Virus record (IMG/VR): IMGVR_UViG_3300025883_000003
Coordinates: 1-64,000 of that record
From: a virus
Reading direction: 5' to 3' (one strand)
Length of the DNA: 64,000 nucleotides
Under the pieces are notes generated by a model. It saw nothing but the letters and a program-made list of their open reading frames with translations, had not been told where the DNA came from and did not search any database. This document shows, piece by piece, positions 16,463 through 25,012 of this stretch; the stretch's first letter is position 1, and the number at the start of each line of letters is the position of its first letter. The translations under genes and the position numbers were made by a program.

Positions 16463-17860
16463 GTGCCAGTTTTTCAACCCCGTAATCGGGTACAGATTGA
16501 GCGCGACATGATCGCGCGCGTGGTCGGGCGCTCCAAGTTGACCGGGCTCACGCGTAATGCCGCGATCTACCATCTGATCGCCGCCGCTTCGAACGAAGAC
16601 GCGGAGCAATACTTTCAGATGAGCCGGCTGCGCGATCTCTTCGCGATCGACAAAGCCACGGGCTCGGATCTCGATGCGCGTGCTGCGGAAATCGTGCCGG
16701 GCACAATCAAGCGGCGCGAGGCGTTGAAGGGGTCGACCACCGTGGTCTGCGGCCGTCCAGGTATCGTAGGCACCACCGCTATCCCATCGGGGAGCATCTT
16801 TGCGGCGGTCGACGCCCAAGGGCAGATCAAATTCCAGACGACTTCTGCGGGCTCCATTCTTGCGGGCAGCACCGATTCTCTTCCGATCACCGTGGTCGCC
16901 GTCGAAGCAGGTACACGAGGCAACGTCGCAGCGGGCGGAATCGTTCAGTTCGTCAGCCGTATCGCAGGGGTCACGACGGTCACCAACGGGACCGCGGTCT
17001 CCAACGCGCAAGACCGGGAGAGCGATGACGCGTTCAAGGCGCGTATCCGCGCCTACGTGCAAGCACTGAGCCGCGCGACGCCCACGGCTATCGAGAGTTT
17101 CGCGAACAACGTCACGCTGAGCGATGGCCGGCGCGTGCTCTTCGCGAACCTCAAAGAGCCCATTATCCCGAACGGCACGATCCAGCTTTACATCGATGAC
17201 GGCACGGGCAGCGTCGAAGAGTTCGATAGTACGTTCGTTACCACGCCCGAAATCGTGGTCGCTTCGGCCGTGGGCGGGGAAGTGCAAGCCTTCTCAGGGC
17301 AGAAACCCATCCGTGACGATGGGAGCTTTGTGCTCGAAGTCGACTTCGGCGGTGGCTATCTCGTGCAGACCCTAGGCGTCGATTACAACTTCAACGCTGC
17401 GCAAGGCAAGGTCGTGTTCGCCACGGCGCTTCTGGCGGGTGACGCCGTGCGCATGACGTACCGCTACTACACGGGGCTCATCCAAGAAGCGCAGAAGGTC
17501 ATCGATGGCGACCCTTCAAACCCGCTCGTGTACCCAGGGGTTCGGGCTGGCGGCATTCAAACCTATGTGCTCGCGCCTTCCCTTGTGGCGCAGAGCGTGG
17601 CCGCGACAATCAGTGTGCTCGGGGGCTTCGACACCACCACCGTGGCCGCCGCAGTTCGCACTGCGATTCAGGACTACATCAATGGCTTGCCGATCGGCGA
17701 TGACGTGATCGTGAGTGAGATCATCGAACGCGCGATGGGGGTGACCGGCATGTTCAACTTCCGGTTCCAAACACTAACGGGCTCCACACCGCCCGCAGAT
17801 CAAGTGATTCTCGATGATCAGGTCGCGCGGATCACGGCCGCCAATATCACGCTCGTGTAG
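16463..17860 (+). CDS. Baseplate J-like wedge protein
   Basis: 465 residues, GTG start with AAGGGGG before it. The pattern matches the baseplate J (gp6-like) family: an N-terminal helical domain (AIYHLIAAASNEDAEQYF, DARAAEIVP), then VEAGTRGNVAAGGI, then RESDDAFKARIRAYVQALSR, and a C-terminal beta domain. Baseplate J proteins form the wedge ring that triggers sheath contraction. Length is typical. Confidence 0.8.
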   Translation: MPVFQPRNRVQIERDMIARVVGRSKLTGLTRNAAIYHLIAAASNEDAEQYFQMSRLRDLFAIDKATGSDLDARAAEIVPGTIKRREALKGSTTVVCGRPGIVGTTAIPSGSIFAAVDAQGQIKFQTTSAGSILAGSTDSLPITVVAVEAGTRGNVAAGGIVQFVSRIAGVTTVTNGTAVSNAQDRESDDAFKARIRAYVQALSRATPTAIESFANNVTLSDGRRVLFANLKEPIIPNGTIQLYIDDGTGSVEEFDSTFVTTPEIVVASAVGGEVQAFSGQKPIRDDGSFVLEVDFGGGYLVQTLGVDYNFNAAQGKVVFATALLAGDAVRMTYRYYTGLIQEAQKVIDGDPSNPLVYPGVRAGGIQTYVLAPSLVAQSVAATISVLGGFDTTTVAAAVRTAIQDYINGLPIGDDVIVSEIIERAMGVTGMFNFRFQTLTGSTPPADQVILDDQVARITAANITLV

Positions 17861-17871
17861 GGGAAAAGCAG

Positions 17872-18378
17872 ATGGCACTCGGAATAACAACGGTAGAACG
17901 CGCGAATGACGTAGGGGAACAACCCTTCCTGATCTTCACGGACCCTTCGACGCGGCGGATTCAGACATTCGCTTTCGTAGACGAAAACGGCGTGCACGCG
18001 GGCATTGCCGGGAATCCGTTCATCGTCAGTGCGGAAGCTGCGGCGACGCGTTGGAAGTACGATACAGTTGGAGCCGCCGAAGCCGGCGCGCAGCTTCGTA
18101 CCGGGGCCGGGGATATCCGAGAGCTGCGGGTCTTGCTCGACCCTTCCGTGGTCGCGGTTCGCTACCTCATGCTCTTCGATAGCGCCACGCCCCCGACGCT
18201 CGGTGCCGTGCCCGACTGGCGCGGGCTCATTCCCGCTGCGGGCGAGGCAAGCGAGTCGTTTCCAGGCGGCGAGTTTGAGTTCACGGCGGGGTGCTACGCG
18301 ATGATCAGCACCACGCTGCCCACGCTCACAGTTAGCGCTGCGGATGGGTTTTTCCATGTGCGGGGATTAGAGGCTTGA
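17872..18378 (+). CDS. Hypothetical virion-associated protein
   Basis: 168 residues, AGGGG before the ATG. It is predicted all-beta: LRVLLDPSVVAVRYLMLFDS, then DWRGLIPAAGEASESFPGGE and FEFTAGCYAMISTTLPTLT. The pattern recurs in small fibre-adjacent proteins of tailed phages, but no function is established. It opens the fibre/appendage gene block after baseplate J. Confidence 0.55.
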   Translation: MALGITTVERANDVGEQPFLIFTDPSTRRIQTFAFVDENGVHAGIAGNPFIVSAEAAATRWKYDTVGAAEAGAQLRTGAGDIRELRVLLDPSVVAVRYLMLFDSATPPTLGAVPDWRGLIPAAGEASESFPGGEFEFTAGCYAMISTTLPTLTVSAADGFFHVRGLEA

Positions 18379-18381
18379 TCG

Positions 18382-18852
18382 ATGGGACATTCGGGCACAT
18401 CGGGCATAGAGAACGTCAATCCTGAGTATCGGATTCCCCTACTCATCGAAGGCGAGTGGGAACAGTCCGTTACGCTAGTTGAAACGCGGATTGGCCGTTT
18501 CGAGCTGGACCCTGACGGCGCGGGCAAGGCCGATCTAGAGCTGTACGTCGTAGGCTTCCTTGCGGACGCGGGAGCGGGCGCTCCTACGGTCGAGCTGCGG
18601 CTCTACGATATAGGGGCGCCGAACACGCCGATCACAGGCGACCTTCGGGCCACAATCACGTCTGCCACAACGAACGCCATCGTGCGCGAGAGTGTGGCGC
18701 TCACGGCGAGCGGCACGCCTACCGTACCGGGCTCCGACCCCAACGATGGGACGATCTACAACGTCGTGCGCATCTATGAGCTGCGCGTCATTTTCACCGC
18801 GGGCGATGCCGGCGACACCATTCGATACGATACAGTCGGCATTCTTTCGTGA
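18382..18852 (+). CDS. Hypothetical beta-rich structural protein
   Basis: 156 residues. Beta-sandwich-like sequence with paired strands (WEQSVTLVETRIGRFELD, then ADLELYVVGFLADAG). The spacing from the previous gene is three bases and its ribosome binding site is weak, so translation is probably coupled. Likely a virion appendage component by position; not recognised. Confidence 0.55.
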   Translation: MGHSGTSGIENVNPEYRIPLLIEGEWEQSVTLVETRIGRFELDPDGAGKADLELYVVGFLADAGAGAPTVELRLYDIGAPNTPITGDLRATITSATTNAIVRESVALTASGTPTVPGSDPNDGTIYNVVRIYELRVIFTAGDAGDTIRYDTVGILS

Positions 18853-18863
18853 GGTAGGGGAAC

Positions 18864-20015
18864 ATGGGCGGGACAATAAGAGGCGTCATTGACGCGTACA
18901 CCAATGAAACCACGGAGTTTCGGAACGCCGCGAATGGGTGGAAGGTGTGGTTCGATTTCCTAGAGGCGCACCCGATCACGACGCGCATCGCGCTCCAATG
19001 GGGATCTGGCGGAACCGGAACGGACTTCTGGGATGGGGCCAATCCGTTCGGAAAAAACTGCTTTGCGGTTTGGCGATTGGGGCCAAGCGCGGCACGCACC
19101 TATCCGATCTACCTAATGATGCAGTGCGCGAACGGAGACGGTACCCAGGTCACCCCGTTCCAGGCACCGGGAGATCCGGGGGACCACGCCGGAAACAGCA
19201 CGTCGGGCTCGTACGCGCATATCACCACTTCGATGGCGATCGGTGTTGGGGGCGACGAGAACCCCTGGAATGGGACGACGAACAACGACGGCACCGACTC
19301 CAAAGGCGGATCGGCCGCCTTCCCGGTCGGCACCGATGGGAACGGCAATGTTTGGCGCATCCCGGCCGGCGGAACCGCGTATCAGGCTTATCCGCGATCC
19401 AATGGCGTGGGTGGCGCCGATGCAGCCACGGGTCGCCAGATGTTTCCGACCATGAACGACTCTAGTCCCGGCGCTGCTTATTACAGCCTGATCATGGATG
19501 ACGACAACTTCGTCTTCTTTTGGTCCGGCAATCTCGACCGTCAGACTCTTGGCGGGCTTATGACACCGCATCCGGGGCTGACCATCGATCAGCCTTGGCT
19601 GGCGTTCTACTCGGGGGGTGACGCTATCAGCACGACCGTCCGTTCGGAGGAACTTGGCGGTGCGCCTAGTCCCGCCAATATCTTCACTGAGCCGGTTCGA
19701 CAAATGGTTCTCGACGACCCCGACTGGTTCATTGCCGGCCAGCAACCGAACAACCTGTTTGACGTTGCGCAGTTCGATCTGATCCCCCTTTGGGTCCGCA
19801 TGAACGAAACGCCCTACAACGGTTTGCTTGGGTCGTTCGGCGCCGCGGATGGCTTTTTCCAATTTTGTTGGGGCGTAACTCCGCAGTCGACGAGCTTGAC
19901 GAAAGACCGCATCGCTCTTGGGGTCACTACAGTCAGCGGCGTGAAGGCGTGCGTCCCTTGGGACGGCGCAACAGTCCCCAGCACGAATGTGACTAGGGCG
20001 GGGATCACGTTCTAA
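18864..20015 (+). CDS. Putative tail fibre/appendage protein, family A copy 1
   Basis: 383 residues with a strong AGGGG site. Gly/Asn/Trp-rich beta sequence. It aligns by eye with the gene at 20289-21458 over the whole length: the shared GGTIRGV/SGTLRGV start, EAHP.TTRIALQ.GSGGTG, IG.GGDENPWNG, NDGTDS..GSAA, YPRSN/FPRSN, and LIMDDDN. These proteins probably decorate or adapt the tail fibres. The function is inferred from position after baseplate genes. Confidence 0.6.
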   Translation: MGGTIRGVIDAYTNETTEFRNAANGWKVWFDFLEAHPITTRIALQWGSGGTGTDFWDGANPFGKNCFAVWRLGPSAARTYPIYLMMQCANGDGTQVTPFQAPGDPGDHAGNSTSGSYAHITTSMAIGVGGDENPWNGTTNNDGTDSKGGSAAFPVGTDGNGNVWRIPAGGTAYQAYPRSNGVGGADAATGRQMFPTMNDSSPGAAYYSLIMDDDNFVFFWSGNLDRQTLGGLMTPHPGLTIDQPWLAFYSGGDAISTTVRSEELGGAPSPANIFTEPVRQMVLDDPDWFIAGQQPNNLFDVAQFDLIPLWVRMNETPYNGLLGSFGAADGFFQFCWGVTPQSTSLTKDRIALGVTTVSGVKACVPWDGATVPSTNVTRAGITF

Positions 20016-20284
20016 TGGCTGACGTGGCAATGGGATCGGCTGCGCTTCCCGACGTAGGCCCAGAGGCGCTAGAGCAGAGCGCCGTGTTTGGTACGGCAGC
20101 GGCTAGCGGCGGTGCAACCGTGCCGGATACGAGCGTGGTCACGAATCGAGTTTGGGACGTGCAAGCGGGACCGGGCTTTGTCCGGTGGGAAACCGCCGAT
20201 CCAGACCCAACGGGAACGAGCTACCCCGGCCCCGGAACCTTTGGCGTTGATACGGACGACTATTGCATCGAGTACACGGAGTAA
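20015..20284 (+). CDS. Small appendage protein, family B short copy
   Basis: 89 residues, TAATG overlap with family A copy 1. The C-terminal half carries NRVWDVQAGPGFVRWET and YPGPGTFGVDTDDYCIEY, which match the N-terminal domain of the 317-residue protein at 21459. It therefore looks like the adaptor domain alone, either ancestral or truncated after duplication. Confidence 0.6.
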   Translation: MADVAMGSAALPDVGPEALEQSAVFGTAAASGGATVPDTSVVTNRVWDVQAGPGFVRWETADPDPTGTSYPGPGTFGVDTDDYCIEYTE

Positions 20285-20288
20285 AGCA

Positions 20289-21458
20289 ATGAGCGGAACA
20301 CTCAGAGGCGTTGTCGATATCAACTCGGCACTGGCGAACGAATACCAGAATGGGGGCGACCTTTTCAAAGTGCTCTTCGATGCGTTTGAGGCGCATCCGG
20401 GTACGACTCGGATCGCGCTCCAACACGGGAGCGGTGGAACGGGCGACGGCGCAGGAACAGGCCGATGGGATTCAGGCGCGGGCTCGTTCGCGAACAACGC
20501 GTTCGCCGTGTGGCGCATGAACACGAACGGCGGGCGAACCTGGCCTTGGTACTTCACCCTGCACAGCCAATGCGCTGGGGGAAACTCTGCAACGTGGGGG
20601 GCCGCTCCCGGTGATCCGCTCGCCAGTGAGCAGAGCACCGCGTCTTCGACGGGCTACGTCGGCTTTCAGGCCGCGATCGGAATCGGCGGCGACGAAAATC
20701 CGTGGAACGGCAGCACCGCCAATGACGGAACCGATAGTCGTGCGGGCTCGGCAGCGCTTCCACTTGGCGGCGACGGCAGTGCAGCGGTTTGGCGAACCCC
20801 GGTGGGCGGAACCAATCTCATGGTGTTCCCGCGCAGCAACAATCCAGGCGGGGCGTACGACACCGGCAAAGAAGACATGTGCGTACTCATGAATGGGGCT
20901 GCGGGGAGCCAGATCCGCTCGCACCTCATCATGGACGACGACAACCTCTGTCTGTATTGGGACTACGGCGACGCCGGCACGTCCAATCAAACTTGGATGT
21001 TCATGGGCGTTTTCGATCCGCATCCGGGGATTTCGGCCTACGACAGACCTTTCGTGCAGTGGCGCTCCAACACGTCCATTAGCGAAGCGGCGGCCACAGA
21101 GCGGAGCGGCGGAATCGCGGTGCCTGACAGTACGGAGTTGAATTCGGTCATGCGGGTCGAGTTCAATGCCCGGAAGTTCCACGACGCGGCAAACACGCCG
21201 AACGCCGTGTTCGTGCCCCCGGAGTACGATCTCACGCCGTTTGACATTCTCATGGCAGACGGCGCGCGGAAGGGCTTTGCCGGAACGACGCAAGACGTGT
21301 TTCAGGTTTGCTACGGCGTTCCCCGAAACAGCTCCAACGCCGCAAAGACGTTTGGGATTCTCGGGAACAATACCGTCGACTCATTGAAAGCGGCGTTCAA
21401 GTGGACCGGGGTACTTGAGCCGGGTGCGACGAGCACGCGGGAAGGGGTGACATTCTAA
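20289..21458 (+). CDS. Putative tail fibre/appendage protein, family A copy 2
   Basis: 389 residues from MSGTLRGVVD. This start is chosen over upstream in-frame codons because it matches the paralogue's start and has GGAG seven bases before it. It aligns with 18864-20015 (EAHPGTTRIALQHGSGGTG, GIGGDENPWNGSTANDGTDS). The C-terminus TREGVTF/TRAGITF is shared too. Role inferred as fibre or adaptor. Confidence 0.6.
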   Translation: MSGTLRGVVDINSALANEYQNGGDLFKVLFDAFEAHPGTTRIALQHGSGGTGDGAGTGRWDSGAGSFANNAFAVWRMNTNGGRTWPWYFTLHSQCAGGNSATWGAAPGDPLASEQSTASSTGYVGFQAAIGIGGDENPWNGSTANDGTDSRAGSAALPLGGDGSAAVWRTPVGGTNLMVFPRSNNPGGAYDTGKEDMCVLMNGAAGSQIRSHLIMDDDNLCLYWDYGDAGTSNQTWMFMGVFDPHPGISAYDRPFVQWRSNTSISEAAATERSGGIAVPDSTELNSVMRVEFNARKFHDAANTPNAVFVPPEYDLTPFDILMADGARKGFAGTTQDVFQVCYGVPRNSSNAAKTFGILGNNTVDSLKAAFKWTGVLEPGATSTREGVTF

Positions 21459-22412
21459 GTGGCTGACGAGCTTCTAGCTGAGACCGGACCGGGGCCTTCC
21501 GAGAATATGCTGGTCGGCGGGTTCCGGCTGATCGAAGGCGGATGCGTTACGGAAGAGAGCGGGAATTCGTATCACAACCGTGTTTGGGATACGATGGCGA
21601 GCGGCTTCGTGCGTTGGGTAACGCTAAACACGGGCGATCCCTTTGGCGCGCAGTACCCCGGCCCCGGTACGTTCGGCATTCACACGGACGACTTCTGTGT
21701 GGAGTACGTGGACGACGCGATAGAAGTGGTGGAAGTAGAGAACCCGCTATGGACGCCCGGCACCCCGGATCTAACTAGGGACTGTGAGCTATGGCTTCCC
21801 CTTGACGGAGACGCCTTCGGCAAGGCACCGGGCAACTTCACGTCACAGTTCACCCATACCGGCAGCTTCTGTCCTGCCGGCAGCGGTATGGGCCTCGCCC
21901 AAGACCCGACAAACCCGCTGCGCGTCACAGGCGTCAACGCGGCACTCGACCCCTCGACCTACGCCCCCGCGTGGGAGTTCACGATTTGCATGGGCGTGTG
22001 GATGTGGGCGTATCGGGCTAGCTGTGCATGGGCACGCTGCGACGTGTTCGCAGGCAGCCAGTCTGTTTTCCAGTGGTATCAGGGCGGCGACGGCCATCAG
22101 CGAGTCGGTCACGACAAGCCCGACTGGGAATCCGCGACAAGCGTAACGCCCCTGATTCCGCCGCTGTTTCAGTGGAACTTCCTAGCGATGACCATGAACG
22201 CGGACGGCATCACCGGCACGTTCACGCTCAACGACCAAACCGAACCGTACGCGCTCACCACCATCGGCACGAAGACGGGGCAGCCGTTTACGCTCGGAGA
22301 CTCGTGGAACACCGCTCCGATGGACGGCGCGTTCTCGGGAGTGCTCATGGAGAGTCGGGTCGAATCTCCGGCGGAGTTGCAAGTCATCCGTACGGCAATG
22401 ATGGGGTTGTAG
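21459..22412 (+). CDS. Appendage protein, family B long copy with lectin-like domain
   Basis: 317 residues, GTG start at the stop of the previous gene. Residues about 1-90 match the 89-residue family B protein. Residues 110-317 (CELWLPLDGDAF, MGVWMWAYRASCAWAR, FQWNFLAMTMNADGITGTFT, then FSGVLMESRVESPAELQVI) have the layout of a concanavalin A/laminin-G-like domain. Such domains bind glycans, so this is a good candidate for a receptor-binding module. Confidence 0.55.
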   Translation: MADELLAETGPGPSENMLVGGFRLIEGGCVTEESGNSYHNRVWDTMASGFVRWVTLNTGDPFGAQYPGPGTFGIHTDDFCVEYVDDAIEVVEVENPLWTPGTPDLTRDCELWLPLDGDAFGKAPGNFTSQFTHTGSFCPAGSGMGLAQDPTNPLRVTGVNAALDPSTYAPAWEFTICMGVWMWAYRASCAWARCDVFAGSQSVFQWYQGGDGHQRVGHDKPDWESATSVTPLIPPLFQWNFLAMTMNADGITGTFTLNDQTEPYALTTIGTKTGQPFTLGDSWNTAPMDGAFSGVLMESRVESPAELQVIRTAMMGL

Positions 22413-22420
22413 GTGTATTA

Positions 22421-23161
22421 ATGGGCCATTCATCATTTAGACCAGTCCCAACGGGCATTTCCCCGGCGCCAGCCAAGCCCGATCCGGTATGGGCGTGGAA
22501 CGGGATAGACACGAGTCAGTTCGAAGGGAGCGCGGCATACGACAACGCAGGCGGAACCGTGCCTACGCTAACCGTCGTGCCGACGTTTGCCGACGCGGAC
22601 AACCCTTGGGTGAACGGCCTTGAAATGCGCGCCAACGGAAGTGGGCTCGCAGTCTGGCTCGCCAACGACACGCTGAGCGGTCTTGGGCTCGCGGAGAAGG
22701 GGTTTTTACTCCATTGGGTGGGCGCGGGGATCACTGCCAATTGCAGGGGCGGGCTTGCCTTTTTATGCGACGATAGCCAGCCCAACTTCTACGGCTACGC
22801 GATGAGCTGGGGTAACTTTTGCTATCGCTACCGGATCGATAACGGCGTCACCGTGAGCAGCAACGACTCGGTACAGCTATGGAGCACGGCCGCCAGCACC
22901 AATCCGGTGATCGGCACAGACCGCCTATTCGCGCGCAAGCCCGCTGCGGCGCAGCCGGAGTTCATCCGGTTCAGTGAGGTTCTTTCGGGTACGGGTGCGG
23001 ATACCCAGACAAAGTACCGTCAGCGGCAATCGCAGTGGCCTTCGGAGCCGCCGCCGGTCGGTTGGAATAGCTTGGATTGTGACCGATGGGGGCTTTGCAT
23101 GGGGGAGTCGGGGAACAACCTCATGATCCTTACCAAGCTGGAAATGTACGAGCTGATCTAA
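22421..23161 (+). CDS. Putative appendage protein, family C copy 1
   Basis: 246 residues from MGHSSFRPVP; longer in-frame ORF upstream overlaps the previous gene and is rejected. It shares with the next two genes W/FEWNG.D.SQFE, VPTL..V.., a V(V)WLA.D segment, RKPAAA.PE and a W.SLDC..WGL motif near the C-terminus. It is probably a beta-sandwich appendage domain. It ends in a TAATG overlap with copy 2. Confidence 0.6.
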   Translation: MGHSSFRPVPTGISPAPAKPDPVWAWNGIDTSQFEGSAAYDNAGGTVPTLTVVPTFADADNPWVNGLEMRANGSGLAVWLANDTLSGLGLAEKGFLLHWVGAGITANCRGGLAFLCDDSQPNFYGYAMSWGNFCYRYRIDNGVTVSSNDSVQLWSTAASTNPVIGTDRLFARKPAAAQPEFIRFSEVLSGTGADTQTKYRQRQSQWPSEPPPVGWNSLDCDRWGLCMGESGNNLMILTKLEMYELI

Positions 23162-23904
23162 TGGGCTACGCAGGCTACCAACCTAAGAATCTAGTCGCGG
23201 CTGCCCCGCCCGGTGCGCCGTTGTTTCAGTGGAACGAAACGGACACCACGCAGTTTGAAGCGACACCCGCATTCACGAGCGGCGGGTGGGTGCCGACACT
23301 GACGGCGGTCGCGAACAGCGACACCGACTGCCCCTCCGACAACGTGCTCCGACTCGAAGGGCACGGCGTCGCCGCGGGGGCCGGGGGTCGAGTCGTGTGG
23401 CTCGCCAAAGACCCCTTGGCGTTGGCCGGCGACGACCGCAGTTTCCAGATCGATTACCTCGCGACCAACAATCGCCAGGCTTCGGGGTTCGCCATCATGG
23501 CCGACTTGGGGGGTGGCGGATTGCACTGCATGACGTTCCCGCTCGATTCGGTGTCGACTCCCGGCGATCGTATCGACGCGGGAGCCATCGGAGCACCCGC
23601 CGTGGGCGTGAATCCGATGTTCGATTTGCTTACGGCTTGGACGTACCTTCGGGTGACTGTGCGGGGTCGGAAAGTGGTCGGCACACCGCCTGAGTTCGCG
23701 GTGGACGTGTCTTGCCAGGGAAGGCTGTACTCCACGGCTGACGATCAGTACGTTGGGTATAGACGCATCTTCCGAAGCGGCTACGGCGCACCACCCTCTT
23801 CATGGGATAATCTCAATTGCCTTCGTTGGGGGCTCACCGTGGGGGCGTTCAACGCTTCTGATTCCAAAATCGATATCGGCAAACTGCGGATAAAGACGAT
23901 CTAA
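23161..23904 (+). CDS. Putative appendage protein, family C copy 2
   Basis: 247 residues from MGYAGYQPKN in TAATG overlap. Contains FQWNETDTTQFEATPAF, RVVWLAKDPLALAGDD and SWDNLNCLRWGL, aligning with both neighbours. The RKPAAA motif of copies 1 and 3 is replaced by GRKVVGTPPEF. Structural role inferred. Confidence 0.6.
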   Translation: MGYAGYQPKNLVAAAPPGAPLFQWNETDTTQFEATPAFTSGGWVPTLTAVANSDTDCPSDNVLRLEGHGVAAGAGGRVVWLAKDPLALAGDDRSFQIDYLATNNRQASGFAIMADLGGGGLHCMTFPLDSVSTPGDRIDAGAIGAPAVGVNPMFDLLTAWTYLRVTVRGRKVVGTPPEFAVDVSCQGRLYSTADDQYVGYRRIFRSGYGAPPSSWDNLNCLRWGLTVGAFNASDSKIDIGKLRIKTI

Positions 23905-24590
23905 TGGCAGACACCCTACTATTCGAGTGGAACGGAGTAGACGCCTCGCAGTTTGAGGCGTCCGCGATGTTCGCGAGCGCGAGCTGGGTGCCGTCGCTCA
24001 ACGTCGTGCCGACTTCGGATGTGGACTGCTTCGCCGACAACTACTTGGAGTTGGTGACCACTGGCCCCGCGTCGGCGGGTGGCGTTGTCTGGCTTGCCAA
24101 AGACCCCTTGCCGCTCACGGGCGAAAACCGACGCTACCGTATCGAGTGGGACGGTTTTGGGCTCGGCTCACAGTACGGGGGTTTCTCGGTTTTGAGCGAT
24201 CCCGCGGGCGGGGGGCACGCGGTCGTGAATCTACTCGGGCAAGCCGGTTGGAAAAGCCGTGTCGACGCAGGGGTGCACACCACAAACGGCAGCACACCCC
24301 CACAGGTATGGAACGGTGAAAAGATGGCCCACGGCAATACGTGGGTACTTGGCCGCAAGCCCGCAGCCGCGCGGCCGGAGCTGAGCATCATGCACCAAGT
24401 ACAACTTGGGACGGCGCAAAATAGCCGCCGATTGAACGACTCGATATGGACGGGGATCTCCGCGTACCCGGCGTCGTGGAACAGTCTTGATTGCCTCTAC
24501 TGGGGGCTCGCGCTGCAAACGTCTGGCGGAAACCTACCTTCTAACGCGATCATTCAACTCGCGACTTTGAAAGTGTGGTCGTACGAATGA
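23904..24590 (+). CDS. Putative appendage protein, family C copy 3
   Basis: 228 residues from MADTLLFEWNGVDASQFE, the shortest copy because it lacks the N-terminal lead of copies 1 and 2. It shares VVWLAKDPLPLTGENRRY with copy 2 and GRKPAAARPE with copy 1. It ends in an ATGA overlap with the next gene. Confidence 0.6.
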   Translation: MADTLLFEWNGVDASQFEASAMFASASWVPSLNVVPTSDVDCFADNYLELVTTGPASAGGVVWLAKDPLPLTGENRRYRIEWDGFGLGSQYGGFSVLSDPAGGGHAVVNLLGQAGWKSRVDAGVHTTNGSTPPQVWNGEKMAHGNTWVLGRKPAAARPELSIMHQVQLGTAQNSRRLNDSIWTGISAYPASWNSLDCLYWGLALQTSGGNLPSNAIIQLATLKVWSYE

Positions 24591-25012
24591 GCTTGCTGAT
24601 CCTATTCGACGGTGCCGCAGCCGCTAGTGGCGCTCCCACAATCACGAGCGTGAGCGATCCCATCGTGCCCCGGCGTGGCGGCAAGGTCGTCAAGATCCTT
24701 GGTACAGGCTTTGAGGCGGGGGCCGTGGTCGAGCTTTTGCAGGCTTCGGTCGTTCAGGGGGCGGGGTACATCTTCGACGCGGACTTCGACGTGACCGCGA
24801 CGTGTATTTTCGTGGGGCTCCCCCCGCTCCCCGATGGCGTCTACGACCTGCAAATAACCGTGGGGGCTGCGACCGCTACCTTCATCGCCGCGTTTGAATA
24901 CAGGCTCTTCGCCGAAGAGACGAAAGTTATGCGCGTGCGCGGGAGCTTTGCGCAACCGTGGCGCACCGGGCCGCGCATTCTCACCAATAACATCGCGGGG
25001 CTAGCGCTATGA
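24587..25012 (+). CDS. IPT/TIG (Ig-like) domain virion protein
   Basis: 141 residues from MSLLILFDGA in ATGA overlap. Residues about 15-105 (PTITSVSDPIVPRRGGKVVK, then ILGTGFEAGAVVELL) have the IPT/TIG Ig-like signature found in phage surface proteins that bind carbohydrates weakly. The C-terminal 35 residues are basic. Probably an accessory appendage or baseplate protein. Confidence 0.6.
   Translation: MSLLILFDGAAAASGAPTITSVSDPIVPRRGGKVVKILGTGFEAGAVVELLQASVVQGAGYIFDADFDVTATCIFVGLPPLPDGVYDLQITVGAATATFIAAFEYRLFAEETKVMRVRGSFAQPWRTGPRILTNNIAGLAL

Larger units (their letters stand above)
18864..22412 (+). repeat. Tandem duplication of a two-gene appendage cassette
   Basis: Gene pair 18864-20015 plus 20015-20284 is followed by the related pair 20289-21458 plus 21459-22412. 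The first members align over their full length. The second members share NRVWD, GFVRW and a YPGPGTFG..TDD.C.EY motif, but the second copy carries an added lectin-like C-terminal domain. The copies are clearly diverged at DNA level, so the duplication is old or was acquired from related phages. Confidence 0.75.
22421..24590 (+). repeat. Three tandem paralogues of appendage family C
   Basis: Genes at 22421, 23161 and 23904 encode proteins of 246, 247 and 228 residues. They share QF(E)-type starts, VWLAKDPL/VWLANDTL, RKPAAA.PE (copies 1 and 3) and SWNSLDC/SWDNLNC/GWNSLDC followed by .WGL. Start-stop overlaps join all three. Copies 2 and 3 are the closest pair. Confidence 0.75.

Noticed and set aside
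18005-18304. Second-frame ORF over the 17,872 gene
   Set aside because: Shadow frame with Arg/Ser/Pro-rich composition and no start signal.
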